Shown piece by piece: positions 1 through 14,439 of a stretch of DNA of 64,000 bases. The notes under the pieces were generated by a model. It was given only the letters and a program-made list of their open reading frames with translations, had not been told where the DNA came from and searched no databases. The translations under genes and the position numbers were made by a program. Origin of the DNA: Mimachlamys varia (taxonomy: Eukaryota; Mollusca; Bivalvia; Pectinida; Pectinidae); the NCBI GenBank assembly GCA_947623455.1, contig OX392527.1, forward strand, positions 4,832,001 through 4,896,000, written 5' to 3'. Numbering within the stretch: the first letter of the stretch is position 1; each line of letters begins with the position of its first letter.

Positions 1-2130
1 CAGTATTAACTTATACACAGACAGGTGACACCAGGAGATACTTCTCTGAAGGATAGTTCAGTATCAGTATTAACTCATAGAAGACAAGTGACGCCAGGAG
101 ATACTTCTCTAAAGGATAGTTCAGTATCAGTATTAACTCATACACGGACAACTGACACCAGGAGATATTTTTCTGAAGGATAGTTCAGTATCAGTATTAA
201 CTCATATAGACAACTGACACCAGGAGATACTTCTCTGAAGGATAGTTCAGTATCAGTATTAACTCATATAGACAAGTGACGCCAGGAGATACTTCTCTGA
301 AGGATAGTTCAGTATCAGTATTAACTTATACACAGACAGGTGACGCCAGGGGATACTTCTCTGAAGGATAGTTCAGTATCAGTATTATCAAATACACAGA
401 CAAGTGACACCAGGATAAACTTCTCTAAAGGATAGTTCAGTATCAGTATTAACTCAAACACAGACAAATGACACCAGGAGATATTTCTCTGAAGGATAGT
501 TCAGTATCAGTATTAACTCAAACAGATAAGTGACACCAGGAGATAATTCTCTAAGGATACTTCAGTATCAGTATTAACTCATACAGACAACTGACACCAG
601 GAGATACTTCTCTGAAGGATAGTTCAGTATCAGTATTAACTTATACATAGACAACTGACACCAGGAGATACTTCTCTGAAGGATAGTTCAGTATCAGTAT
701 TAACTTATACATAGACAAGTGACACCAGGGGATACATCTCTGAAGGATAGTTCAGTATCAGTATTAACTCATACAGACAAGTAACGCCAGGAGATACTTC
801 TCTAAAGGATAGTTCAGTATCAGTATTAACTTATACACAGACAAGTGACAACTGGAGATATTTCTCTGAAGGATAGTTCAGTATCAGTATTAACTCCTAC
901 AGATAAGTGACGCTATGAGATACTTCTCTGAAGGATAGTTCAGTATCAGTATTAACTCATATAGACAAGTGACGCCAGGAGATACTTCTCTGAAGGATAG
1001 TTCAGTATCAGTATTAACTCATACAGACAAGTGACGCCAGGAGATACTTCTCTGAAGGATAGTTCAGTATCAGTATTAACTCATACACAGACAAGTGACA
1101 CCAGGAGATACTTCTCTGAAGGATAGTTCAGTATCAGTATTAACTTATACACAGACAACTGACACCAGGAGATACTTCTCTGAAGGATAGTTCAGAATCA
1201 GTATTAACTTATACACAGACAGGTGACGCCAGGGGATACTTCTCTGAAGGATAGTTCAGTATCAGTATTAACTTATACACATACAACTGACACCAGGAGA
1301 TACTTCTCTGAAGGATAGTTCAGTATCAGTATTAACTTATACACAGACAGGTGACACCAGGTGATATTTCTCTGAAGGATAGTTCAGTATCAGTATTAAC
1401 TCATACACAGACAGGTGACGCCAGGAGATACTTCTCTGAAGGATAGTTCAGTATTACAGTATTAACCTATACACAGACAACTGACAGCAGGAGATACTTC
1501 TCAGAAGGATAGTTCAGTATTAGTATTAACTCATATAGACAAGTGACACCAGGAGATACTTCTCAGCAGGATAGTTCAGTATTAGTATTAACTTATACAC
1601 AGACAAGTGACACCAGGAGATACTTCACTGAAGGATAGTTCAGTATTAGTATTAACTCAAACACAGACAGGTGTCGCCAGGGGATACTTCACTGAAGGAT
1701 AGTTCAGTATCAGTATTAACTCATACACAGACAGGTGACACCAGGAGATATTTCTCTAAAGGATAGTTCAGTATCAGTGTTAACTCATATAGACAAGTGA
1801 CACCAGGAGATACTTCTGAGAAGGAAAGTTCAGTATTAGTATTAACTTATACACAGACAAGTGACACCAGGAGATACTTCTCAGCAGGATAGTTCAGTAT
1901 TAGTATTAACTTATACACAGACAAGTGACACCAGGAGATACTTCACTGAAGGATAGTTCAGTATTAGTATTAACTCAAACACAGACAGGTGTCGCCAGGG
2001 GATACTTCACTGAAGGATAGTTCAGTATTAGTATTAACTCAAACACAGACAGGTGACGCCAGGATATACTTCACTGAAGGATAGTTCAGTATCAGTATTA
2101 ACTCATACACAGACAGGTGACACCAGGAGC
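1..2130. repeat. Minisatellite, about 64-bp unit, ~33 copies
   Basis: The unit contains GATAGTTCAGTATCAGTATT followed by a variable TAACTCATA/CAGACAAGTGAC part and GGAGATACTTCTCT. Copies differ by point changes and by short indels in the CA-rich part. The array runs off the left edge, so its true length is unknown. No coding frame or splice signal is evident. Confidence 0.95.
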
Positions 2131-3001
2131 TTTCAAACGAAGAGATGTTCTGATATTTCATGTTAAACCCAAACGATGACAAGTTCTAATGCCTCATAGT
2201 CAATGCTCCGATATTTGATGTTAATTGAATCATTGCAGTGTACTAGGACATGGATGATCACCCATTTATCTGGTGTTATTAAACAGCAAACTCAAAGTTA
2301 TGCTATTGTAAATATTTAGCAGTTTGATATCTCTCCAATTTGCATATAATACTATTATAATTTGAATACATCACTACATTTGAGTGACATTGGAAATCCT
2401 AAAGTGCCTAAATTATTTTCGGTATTATTTTTAAGTGATTTACAAAATATTTAAATGACAGTTTAAGTGAAATAAGACGTTTATACAGATATCTATGGCA
2501 TTGATGCACTGTAACATATATGTACTGTAGGTATAAATAGTATTGCTGAATTGAAAATACTGAAGCTAAAATAAAGGCAATGACATTTTCCCCTTGATTT
2601 AACATGTAATGATTTGAATACTATACCATCATAATTATCTCTACATACAATGATAGGTAAAACGATAGACTTGTACCCTGCCTTTCCCCGGTGGTTATTC
2701 TCATACTTCTCACATAAAGCTTTCGGTTCTTTGATCTCTATACAACATTTAATGCTAAATATAACCGTGGACAGTCAGGTGTGCAACTCTCTCAATTTGT
2801 GGTCGGTATGTCTCTCAACAGCCAGTAAATAATAACAGCTCCGTGGCCTTGATATATAATTGTACTTTAAATATCGTCCCATTGTGTCGTTATAAAAGGG
2901 GGTTGTGTGACTTTGGAATTTAGTAAGAATACCGATAATACAACTAAATCTGCAATCGAGAACAATGTTTACCAAATATACGCAAATACCTAGTTCTGTG
3001 A
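2131..3001. other. Unique AT-rich spacer without a recognisable gene
   Basis: This stretch separates two minisatellites. It contains only short, unsupported ORFs on both strands and no recognisable domain, RNA or transposon end. Confidence 0.6.
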
Positions 3002-6000
3002 CATACCTACAGTAGACCTACGAACCCTACCTACAGTAGACCCACGTACACTACCTATAGTAGACCAACGCACACTATCTACATTAGACCTATATACTCT
3101 ACCAACAGTAGACCAATATACCCTACATGCAGTAGACCCATATATCCTACCTATAATAGACCATCGTACACTACCTACAGTAGACCTACGTACCCTACCT
3201 ACAGTAGACCCACATACACTACATACAGTAGACTCACGTACACTACCTACAGTAGACTCACGTACCCTACCTACAGTAGACCCACGTACACTACCTACAG
3301 TAGACCCACGTACCCTACCTACAGTAGACCCACGTACACTACCTACAGTAGACTCACGTACACTACATACAGTAGACTCACGTACACTACATACAGTAGA
3401 CCCACGTACACTACCTACAGTAGACTCACGTACACTACCTACAGTAGACCTACGTACACTACCTACAGTAGACCCACGTACACTACCTACAGTAGACTCA
3501 CGTACACTACCTACAGTAGACCTACGTACACTACCTACAGTAGACCCACGTACACTACCTACAGTAGACTCACGTACACTACCTACAGTAGACTTACGTA
3601 CACTACCTACAGTAGACCCACGTACACTACCTACAGTAGACTCACGTACACTACATACAGTAGACTCACGTACACTACATACAGTAGACTTACGTACACT
3701 ACCTACAGTAGACCCACGTACACTACCTACAGTAGACTCACGTACACTACCTACAGTAGACTTACGTACACTACCTACAGTAGACACACGTACCCTACCT
3801 ACAGTAGACCCACGTACACTACCTACAGTAGACTCACGTACCCTACCTACAGTAGACTCACGTACACTACATACAGTAGACCCACGTACACTACCTACAG
3901 TAGACCCACGTACACTACCTACAGTAGACCCACGTACCTTATCTACAGTAGACTCACGTACACTACCTACAGTAGACCCACGTACACTACCTACAGTAGA
4001 CCCACGTACCCTACCTACAGTAGACTCACGTACACTACCTACAGTAGACCCACGTACACTACCTACAGTAGACCCACGTACACTACCTACAGTAGACCCA
4101 CGTACACTACCTACAGTAGACTCACGTACACTACCTACAGTAGACACACGTACACTACCTACAGTAGACTCACGTACACTACCTACAGTAGACCCACGTA
4201 CACTACCTACAGTAGACTCACGTACACTACATACAGTAGACCCACGTACACTACCTACAGTAGACTCACGTACACTACCTACAGTAGACCCACGTACCCT
4301 ACCTACAGTAGACTCACGTACACTACCTACAGTAGACCCACGTACACTACCTACAGTAGACCCACGTACACTACATACAGTAGACCCACGTACACTACCT
4401 ACAGTAGACTCACGTACACTACCTACAGTAGACTCACGTACACTACCTACAGTAGACCCACGTACACTACCTACAGTAGACCCACGTACCCTACCTACAG
4501 TAGACCCACGTACACTACCTACAGTAGACCCACGTACACTACCTACAGTAGACCCACGTACACTACATACAGTAGACCAACGTACACTACCTACAGTAGA
4601 CTCACGTACACTACCTACAGTAGACCCACGTACACTACCTACAGTAGACCCACGTACACTACCTACAGTAGACCCACGTACACTACCTACAGTAGACCCA
4701 CGTACACTACATACAGTAGACCCACGTACACTACATACAGTAGACTCACGTACACTACCTACAGTAGACTCACGTACACTACCTACAGTAGACCCACGTA
4801 CCCTACCTACAGTAGACCCACGTACACTACCTACAGTAGACTAACGTACACTACCTACAGTAGACCCACGTACACTATCTACAGTAGACTAACGTACACT
4901 ACCTACAGTAGACCCACGTACACTATCTACAGTAGACTAAGGTACACTACCTACCTACAGTAGACCCACGTACACTACATACAGTAGACTCACGTACACT
5001 ACCTACAGTAGGCCCACGTACACTACCTACAGTAGACTCACGTACACTACCTACAGTAGACTCACGTACACTACCTACAGTAGACCCACGTACACTACCT
5101 ACAGTAGACTCACGTACCCTACCTACAGTAGACTCACGTACACTACCTACAGTAGACCCACGTACACTACCTACAGTAGACCCACGTACCCTACCTACAG
5201 TAGACTCACGTACACTACCTACAGTAGACCCACGTACACTACCTACAGTAGACCCACGTACACTACATACAGTAGACCCACGTACACTACCTACAGTAGA
5301 CTCACGTACACTACCTACAGTAGACACACGTACACTACCTACAGTAGACTCACGTACACTACCTACAGTAGACCCACGTACACTACCTACAGTAGACTCA
5401 CGTACATTACATACAGTAGACCCACGTACACTACCTATAGTAGACTCACGTACACTACCTACAGTAGACCCACGTACCCTACCTACAGTAGACTCACGTA
5501 CACTACCTACAGTAGACCCACGTACACTACCTACAGTAGACCCACGTACACTACATACAGTAGACCCACGTACACTACCTACAGTAGACTCACGTACACT
5601 ACCTACAGTAGACTCACGTACACTACCTACAGTAGACCCACGTACACTACCTACAGTAGACCCACGTACCCTACCTACAGTAGACCCACGTACACTACCT
5701 ACAGTAGACCCACGTACACTACCTACAGTAGACCCACGTACACTACATACAGTAGACCAACGTACACTACCTACAGTAGACTCACGTACACTACCTACAG
5801 TAGACCCACGTACACTACCTACAGTAGACCCACGTACACTACCTACAGTAGACCCACGTACACTACCTACAGTAGACCCACGTACACTACATACAGTAGA
5901 CCCACGTACACTACCTACAGTAGACTCACGTACACTACCTACAGTAGACTCACGTACACTACCTACAGTAGACCCACGTACCCTACCTACAGTAGACCCA

Positions 6001-7574
6001 CGTACACTACCTACAGTAGACTAACGTACACTACCTACAGTAGACCCACGTACACTATCTACAGTAGACTAACGTACACTACCTACAGTAGACCCACGTA
6101 CACTATCTACAGTAGACTAAGGTACACTACCTACCTACAGTAGACCCACGTACACTACATACAGTAGACTCACGTACACTACCTACAGTAGGCCCACGTA
6201 CACTACCTACAGTAGACTCACGTACACTACCTACAGTAGACTCACGTACACTACCTACAGTAGACCCACGTACACTACCTACAGTAGACTCACGTACCCT
6301 ACCTACAGTAGACTCACGTACACTACCTACAGTAGACCCACGTACACTACCTACAGTAGACCCACGTACACTACCTACAGTAGACTCACGTACACTACCT
6401 ACAGTAGACCCACGTACACTACCTACAGTAGACCCACATACACTACCTACAGTAGACTCACGTACCCTACCTACAGTAGACCCACGTACACTACCTACAG
6501 TAGACTCACGTACACTACCTACAGTAGACCCACGTACCCTACCTACAGTAGACTCACGTACACTACCTACAGTAGACCCACGTACACTACCTACAGTAGA
6601 CCCACGTACACTACATACAGTAGACCCACGTACACTACCTACAGTAGACTCACGTACACTACCTACAGTAGACTCACGTACCCTACCTACAGTAGACCCA
6701 CGTACACTACCTACAGTAGACCCACGTACCCTACCTACAGTAGACCCACGTACACTACCTACAGTAGACCCACGTACACTACCTACAGTAGACCCACGTA
6801 CACTACATACAGTAGACCCACGTACACTACCTACAGTAGACTCACGTACACTACCTACAGTAGACCCACGTACACTACCTACAGTAGACCCACGTACACT
6901 ACCTACAGTAGACCCACGTACACTACCTACAGTAGACCCACGTACACTACATACAGTAGACCCACGTACACTACCTACAGTAGACTCACGTACACTACCT
7001 ACAGTAAACCCACGTACACTACCTACAGTAGACCAACGTACACTACATACAGTAGACCCACGTACACTACCTACAGTAGACTCACGTACACTTCCTACAG
7101 TAGACCCACGTACACTACCTACAGTAGACCCACGTACCCTACCTACAGTAGACTCACGTACCCTACCTACAGTAGACCCACGTACACTACCTACAGTCGA
7201 CCCACGTACCCTACCTACAGTAGACCCACCTACACAACCTACAGTAGACTCACGTACACTACCTACAGTAGACTCACGTACACTACCTACAGTAGACCCA
7301 CGTACACTACCTACAGTAGACCCACGTACCCTACCTGCAGTAAACCCACGTACCCTACCTACAGTAGACCCACCTACACAACCTACAATAGACTCACGTA
7401 CACTACCTACAGTAGACCCAAGTACCTTATCTACAGTAGACCCACGTACACTACCTACAGTAGACCAACGTACCCTACCTACAGTAGACCCACGTACACT
7501 ACCTACAGTAGACTCACGTACACTACCTACAGTAGACTCACGTACACTACCTACAGTAGACCCACGTACCCTAA
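3002..7574. repeat. 24-bp minisatellite, ~190 copies, with higher-order structure
   Basis: The unit is CTACAGTAGAC plus a variable codon-like CCC/TCA/CTA and CGTACACTAC. Because 24 is a multiple of 3, the minus strand stays open for hundreds of codons as an STVGSVRG-type octapeptide repeat. I treat that as a by-product, since there is no unique coding sequence or splice signal around it. An irregular doubled unit (CTACCTACCTACAG) occurs near 4950 and again near 6130 within matching flanks. This shows that a block of roughly 1.18 kb was itself duplicated. Confidence 0.95.
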
Positions 7575-8583
7575 GAATGGAGCGGGACTGTTTCACTATC
7601 ATGTCCTCTTATTCGTATCGATGTCATACGTCAAAATGTAATTGTACATACGAACCTGTCTCACCTGTTTCAGTCTAGTTCGTGTATCTTCTCCAGGCAC
7701 GTCGTGATCGGTCGTAACCATGGACTTTTCTCATTTGGGGAAGTAATAAAGCTGGCTGGTAGAAACCGGTGCACTGGTACGTGACGGGTAGTGGGTTTGG
7801 GAGGTTTATCTCCCTTTGGCCATGTAACTTTCTGACGATGGAACGTCTATGGCGCTCCTGAAATTCGCCACAAATTCATGTCAAATAAAACAAAACAATA
7901 AATTTAATCGACAAATCACGTTTTAGTCGCTATCAGGAAATTCGCGTGTCCGGTTGAAACGGAGGGAGTATTTAAGAAATATGCACGGTTTCTGTCAAAC
8001 GTACTGAATTACATAATGCCACTAATTAATTATATCATGTCACCGAATTACATAACGTGGATAAAACCTGTATCTGATATGAATTGACATTCGGCATTTT
8101 AGTTTCTGCCAGGTACGTCTGGACTCCTCAAACTACACATGCCAAGTAAATGATATTTAAAATCTTTGTTACCGTAACGACTGCACTGTACATGTCTATA
8201 TATAGCTATATTGTTTAACAGTTGTCGAGCAAGGGTTATACGATAAGCTATTGTTTATGGGAAGCTTTTTCTGACAAAACTCCTGTCTGAACTTCCCTCT
8301 TGACCCCAGTTACACAAACGTTCCTTGACTAAAAAGAAAGTATTACACAGAGACCATAATCTGTAAAATTGCACAAGGAAAGTTATCCAAAAAAATATCT
8401 ATTTCACAAGCATTAATTGAGCTTTGAAGGTTGAAGAAGTTTCTCTTAGTTTGGCGCGGTTGAGAACATTTTGACAAAAGAAAAACTCTGTTCGGTTTGC
8501 AGAGTATTAGACGACGTACTCTTTTGAGTTATTGATTGGTTAAAATATGTCAAGGTACCTCATTTACTTATCGCTACATGCTC
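7575..8583. other. Unique intergenic sequence
   Basis: No tandem repeat, conserved protein segment or structural RNA was recognised. A short GGGAGGTTTATCTCCC palindrome lies near 7800. Confidence 0.55.
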
Positions 8584-9062
8584 TCGTCCGTGTCCCTCCG
8601 GACTCTCTCGTCCGTGTCCCTCCGGACTCTCTCGTCCGTGTCCCTCCGGACTCTCTCGTCCGTGTTCCTCTGGACTCTCTCGTCCGTGTTGCTCCGGACT
8701 CTCTCGTCCGTGTCCCTCCGGACTCTCTCGTCCGTGTCCCTCTGGACTCTCTCGTCCGTGTTTCTCCGGACTCTCTCGTCCGTGTCCCTCCGGATTCTCT
8801 CGTCCGTGTCCCTCTGGACTCTCTCGTCCTTGTCCCACCGGACTCTCTCGTCCGTTTTCCTCCGGACTCTCTCGTCCGTGTCCCTCTGGACTCTCTCGTC
8901 AATGTCCCTATGAACTCTCTCGTCCGTGTCCCTCTGGACTCTCTCGTCCGTGTCCCTCTGGACTTTCTCGTCCGTGTTCCTTCGGACTCTCTCGTCCGTG
9001 TCCCTCTAGACTCTCTCGTCCGTGTCCCTCCGGACTCTCTCGTCCGTGTCCCTCCGCACTCG
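8584..9062. repeat. 24-bp minisatellite, ~20 copies
   Basis: The unit is close to CTCTCGTCCGTGTCCCTCCG plus GACT. It is GC-richer than its surroundings and open in several frames on both strands (SLVRVPPD-, LSSVSLRT- and TRESGGTR-type peptides). That is expected for a 24-bp stop-free unit and is not evidence of coding. Confidence 0.95.
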
Positions 9063-9159
9063 TTTCGAGAACTATCAAGGTCATTATCTACCATCAAGTT
9101 ACTGGTTTTCATACGATGAAACATGTAATCTCATTGGTAGGCTTTTTTTCATTTTTGAA

Positions 9160-9283
9160 GATGCTTCAACATTGGCGTATCTCTGTAATTTTTTACTCGC
9201 GTTTATGTCCTTGTCTATGTAAGGATTCCATATGTTAGCTCCGTAATCCAGGTACGGCCTCACAAGTACTAGCATATACTGAC
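9160..9283 (-). mobile_element. Non-LTR retrotransposon fragment (RT C-terminal region)
   Basis: The minus strand translates as a short uninterrupted segment containing LVRPYLDYGANIWNPY followed by a lysine-rich KDINASKKLQRYAN part. This is the region after the reverse-transcriptase domain of jockey/CR1-type LINEs, where a 'LVRP.LEY....W.PY...DI..LE..QRRA' pattern is usual. Only about 40 codons remain and I see no element ends. It is a relic on the strand opposite to the large LINE downstream. Confidence 0.6.
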
Positions 9284-9356
9284 ATAACTATAGGTCGTTA
9301 TCCTATTTCACAATTCCTGTACCAAACAAAAACGGAATACATTATCTCTCCTCAAC

Positions 9357-9383
9357 CGCCCCCCCCCCCCCTCCCCTCCCCCC
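9357..9383 (+). repeat. C-rich low-complexity tract
   Basis: A run of cytosines is broken only by two single T residues. Confidence 0.9.
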
Positions 9384-9477
9384 AATGATATGATACCTCA
9401 TTAAAGCTTGCAGCAAATATCTGAAACTAAATGATTTAGATTAGATGTTAGATGGCAGCCTTTTTTTAGCCATCTTG

Positions 9478-12400
9478 GATGTTTCTGAGATGATGATCCC
9501 GAAATGTTTCTAAGATAATGATCCCGAGATGTTTCTAAGATGATGATCCCGAGATGTTTCTAAGATAATGATCCCAAGATGTTTCTAAGATTATGATCCC
9601 GAGATGTTTCTCAGATGATGATCCCGAGATGTTTCTAAGATTATGATCCCGAGATGTTTCTCAGATGATGATCCCGAGATGTTTCTAAGATAATGATCCC
9701 GAGATGTTTCTAAGATAATTATCCCGAGATGTTTTTCAGATGATGATCCCGAGATGTTTCTCAGATGATGATCCCGAGATGTTTCTCAGATGATGATCCC
9801 GAGATGTTTTTTAAGATAATGATCCCGAGATGTTTCTCATATGATGATCCCGAGATGTTTTTCAGATGATGATCCCGAGATGTTTCTCAGATGATGATCC
9901 CGAGATGTTTCTCAGATGATGATCCCGAGATGTTTCTAAGATGATGATCCCGAGATGTTTCTCAGATGATGATCCCGAGATGTTTCTAAGATAATTATCC
10001 CGAGATGTTTCTCATATGATGATCCCGAGATGTTTCTCAGATGATGATCCCGAGATGTTTCTAAGATAATTATCCCGAGATGTTTTTCAGATGATGATCC
10101 CGAGATGTTTCTAAGATGATGAACCCGAGATGTTTCTAAGATTATGATCCCGAGATGTTTCTCAGATGATGATCCCGAGATGTTTTTCAGATGATGATCC
10201 CGAGATGTTTTTTAAGATTATGATCCCGAGATGTTTCTAAGATGATGATCCCGAGATGTTTCCAAGATAATGATCCCGAGATGTTTTTTAAGATAATGAT
10301 CCCGAGATGTTTCGCATATGATGATCCCGAGATTTTTCTAAGATTATGATCCCGAGATGTTTCTCAGATGATGATCCCGAGATGTTTCTCAGATGATGAT
10401 CCCGAGATGTTTCTAAGATGATGATCCCGAGATGTTTCTCAGATGATGATCCCGAGATGTTTCTAAGATAATTATCCCGAGATGTTTCTCATATGATGAT
10501 CCCGAGATGTTTCTCAGATGATGATCCCGAGATGTTTCTAAGATAATTATCCCGAGATGTTTCTCATATGATGATCCCGAGATGTTTCTAAGATGATGAA
10601 CCCGAGATGTTTCTAAGATGATGATCCCGAGATGTTTCTCAGATGATGATCCCGAGATGTTTTTCAGATGATGATCCCGAGATGTTTTTCAGATGATGAT
10701 CCCGAGATGTTTTTTAAGATTATGATCCCGAGATGTTTCTAAGATGATGATCCCGAGATGTTTCTAAGATAATGATCCCGAGATGTTTTTTAAGATAATG
10801 ATCCCGAGATGTTTCGCATATGATGATCCCGAGATTTTTCTAAGATGATGATCCCGAGATGTTTCTCAGATGATGATCCCGAGATGTTTCTCAGATGATG
10901 ATCCCGAGATGTTTTTCAGATGATGATCCCGAGATGTTTTTTAAGATTATGATCCCGAGATGTTTCTAAGATGATGATCCCGAGATGTTTCCAAGATAAT
11001 GATCCCGAGATGTTTTTTAAGATAATGATCCCGAGATGTTTCGCATATGATGATCCCGATATTTTTCTAAGATTATGATCCCGAGATGTTTCTCAGATGA
11101 TGATCCCGAGATGTTTCTCAGATGATGATCCCGAGATGTTTCTAAGATGATGATCCCGAGATGTTTCTCAGATGATGATCCCGAGATGTTTCTAAGATAA
11201 TTATCCCGAGATGTTTCTCATATGATGATCCCGAGATGTTTCTCAGATGATGATCCCGAGATGTTTCTAAGATAATTATCCCGAGATGTTTCTCATATGA
11301 TGATCCCGAGATGTTTCTAAGATGATGAACCCGAGATGTTTCTAAGATGATGATCCCGAGATGTTTCTCAGATGATGATCCCGAGATGTTTTTCAGATGA
11401 TGATCCCGAGATGTTTTTCAGATGATGATCCCGAGATGTTTTTTAAGATTATGATCCCGAGATGTTTCTAAGATGATGATCCCGAGATGTTTCTAAGATA
11501 ATGATCCCGAGATGTTTTTTAAGATAATGATCCCGAGATGTTTCGCATATGATGATCCCGAGATTTTTCTAAGATTATGATCCCGAGATGTTTCTCAGAT
11601 GATGATCCCGAGATGTTTCTAAGATGATGATCCCGAGATGTTTCTAAGATAAGGATCCCGAGATTTTTCTAAGATGATGATCCCGAGATGTTTCTAAGAT
11701 AATGATCCCGAGATGTTTTTTAAGATAATGATCCCGAGATGTTTGGCATATGATGATCCCGAGATTTTTCTAAGATTATGATCCCGAGATGTTTCTAAGA
11801 TGATGATCCCGAGATGTTTCTAAGATGATGATCCCGAGATGTTTCTAAGATAATGATCCCGAGATGTTTCTCATATGATGATCCCGAGATGTTTCTAAGA
11901 TGATGATCCCGAGATGTTTCTCAGATGATGATCCCGAGATGTTTCTCAGATGATGATCCCGAGATGTTTCTCAGATGATGATCCCGAGATGTTTCTCAGA
12001 TGATGATCCCGAGATGTTTCTAAGATGATGATCCCGAGATGTTTCTCAGATGATGATCCCGAGATGTTTCTAAGATAATTATCCCGAGATGTTTCTCATA
12101 TGATGATCCAGAGATGTTTCTCAGATGATGAACCCGAGATGTTTCTAAGATTATGATCCCGAGATGTTTCTCAGATGATGATCCCGAGATGTTTTTCAGA
12201 TGATGATCCCGAGATGCTTTTTAAGATAATGATCCCGAGATGTTTCTAAGATGATGATCCCGAGATGTTTCTAAGATAATGATCCCGAGATGTTTTTTAA
12301 GATAATGATCCCGAGATGTTTCGCAAATGATGATCCCGAGATTTTTCTAAGATTATGATCCCGAGATGTTTCTCAGATGATGATCCCGAGATGTTTCTAA

Positions 12401-12842
12401 GATGATGATCCCGAGATGTTTCTAAGATAATGATCCCGAGATTTTTCTAAGATGATGATCCCGAGATGTTTCTAAGATGATGATCCCGAGATGTTTCTAA
12501 GATGATGATCCCGAGATGTTTCTCAGATGATGATCCCGAGATGTTTCTCAGATGATGATCCCGAGATGTTTCTAAGATGATGATCCCGAGATGTTTCTAA
12601 GATAATTATCCCGAGATGTTTCTAAGATAATTATCCCGAGATGTTTCTCAGATGATGATCCCGAGATGTTTCTAAGATAATTATCCCGAGATGTTTCTCA
12701 TATGATGATCCCGAGATGTTTCTAAGATGATGAACCCGAGATGTTTCTAAGATTATGATCCCGAGATGTTTCTCAGATGATGATCCCGAGATGTTTTTCA
12801 GATGATGGTCCCGGGATGTTTCTAAGATGATGATCCCGAGAT
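9478..12842. repeat. 25-bp minisatellite, ~134 copies, with higher-order repeats
   Basis: The unit is ATGATCCCGAGATGTTTCTC plus AGATG, with recurring variants (AATGATCCC, TTATCCCGAG, TTTTTTAAG, TTCGCATATG). Variants recur in the same order. For example, the TTTCGCATATG variant is found near 10310, 10815, 11041 and 11545, so blocks of about 730 bp were duplicated after the basic array formed. Confidence 0.95.
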
Positions 12843-13020
12843 GATCCTGGAATGGTTCTATTATTACGATTAGTATGTATGTACGTCTGTATTTGGTAAG
12901 ACGTATCCCGATACAGCCTTGTTTTTGGATATCGACAAAACCGCCAGCTTTTCTGGTCCAAACCATAAACAAAGCAATCATCTTTGTATTTAAGGCACTA
13001 TGACGATAGATGACAGGCAG

Positions 13021-14204
13021 TGTATGTGAACCATGATGGGAAAGAATGTGAACCACGATGGGAAAGTATGTGAACCATGATGGGAAAGTATGTGAACCAT
13101 GATGGGAAAGTATGTGAACCATGGTGGTAAAGTATGTGAACCATGATGGCAAAGTATGTGAACCATGGTGGTAAAGTATGTGAACCATGGTGGTAAAGTA
13201 TGTGAACCATGATGGGAAAGAATGTGAACCACGATGGGAAAGAATGTGAACCACGATGGGAAAGTATGTGAACCACGATGGGAAAGTGTGTGAACCATGA
13301 TGGGAAAGTATGTGAACCACGATGGGAAAGTGTGTGAACCATGATGGGAAAGAATGTGAACCATGATGGGAAAGTATGTGAACCATGATGGGAAAGTATG
13401 TGAACCATGATGGGAAAGTATGTGAACCATGATGGGAAAGTATGTGAACCATGGTGGTAAAGTATGTGAACCATGATGGGAAAGAATGTGAACCATGATG
13501 GGAAAGTATGTGAACCACGATGGGAAAGTGTGTGAACCATGATGGGAAAGAATGTGAACCATGATGGGAAAGTATGTGAACCATGATGGGAAAGTATGTG
13601 AACCATGATGGGAAAGTATGTGAACCATGATGGGAAAGTATGTGAACCATGGTGGTAAAGTATGTGAACCATGATGGGAAAGAATGTGAACCACGATGGG
13701 AAAGAATGTGAACCACGATGGGAAAGTATGTGAACCACGATGGGAAAGTATGTGAACCATGATGGGAAAGAATGTGAACCACGATGGGAAAGTATGTGAA
13801 CCATGATGGGAAAGTATGTGAACCATGGTGGTAAAGTATGTGAACCATGATGGCAAAGTATGTGAACCATGGTGGTAAAGTATGTGAACCATGGTGGTAA
13901 AGTATGTGAACCATGATGGGAAAGAATGTGAACCACGATGGGAAAGAATGTGAACCACGATGGGAAAGTATGTGAACCACGATGGGAAAGTGTGTGAACC
14001 ATGATGGGAAAGAATGTGAACCATGATGGGAAAGTATGTGAACCACGATGGGAAAGTGTGTGAACCATGATGGGAAAGAATGTGAACCATGATGGGAAAG
14101 TATGTGAACCATGATGGGAAAGTATGTGAACCATGATGGGAAAGAATGTGAACCACGATGGGAAAGTATGTGAACCATGATGGAAAAGTATGTGAACCAT
14201 GATG
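13021..14204. repeat. 22-bp minisatellite, ~53 copies
   Basis: The unit is GTATGTGAACCATGATGGGA plus AA, with CACGATGGG and CATGGTGGT variants. A 22-bp unit cycles through all three frames, and all are stop-free on the minus strand. This produces three overlapping long spurious ORFs (SHHGSHTFPSWFTYFPIMVH-type) that I do not regard as genes. Confidence 0.95.
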
Positions 14205-14439
14205 ATAACAATGGCTTTCTTATTGTTGATAAAAAAAATCAAAGAATACCACAGCGTCATAATTGGAACTCAAAATCGATTACATTAACGGCAAGATATT
14301 AACAAAGAAAATTGTACGTGGATTTGCATGATACATATTGGAATCACATGTGAAAATAATCTAGCAAAACATTGAACCACAAAAAAAAACGTACACAACA
14401 TGCAAACATAAAATAAGGTACAAGAGGGAGAAAACCAAC

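Noticed and set aside
1..2130. CRISPR array, considered because of regularly spaced repeats
   Set aside because: The spacers are themselves repeated, units are contiguous and diverged, and the sequence is eukaryotic.
2990..7602. Minus-strand ORFs of 385, 126 and 491 codons made of STVGSVRG-type octapeptides
   Set aside because: They lie wholly in a 24-bp stop-free minisatellite. There is no unique coding sequence, splice signal or domain, and the frame is broken at irregular units.
8536..9222. Overlapping ORFs on both strands in the 24-bp CTCTCGTCCGTG array
   Set aside because: Several frames on both strands are open at once, as expected for a stop-free 24-bp repeat. A lone 24-bp unit cannot distinguish a gene.
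12631..14260. Three long overlapping minus-strand ORFs (388-526 codons) of SHHGSHTFPSWFTYFPIMV type
   Set aside because: A 22-bp unit cycles through three frames, so all three look identical and open. This is an artefact of the array.
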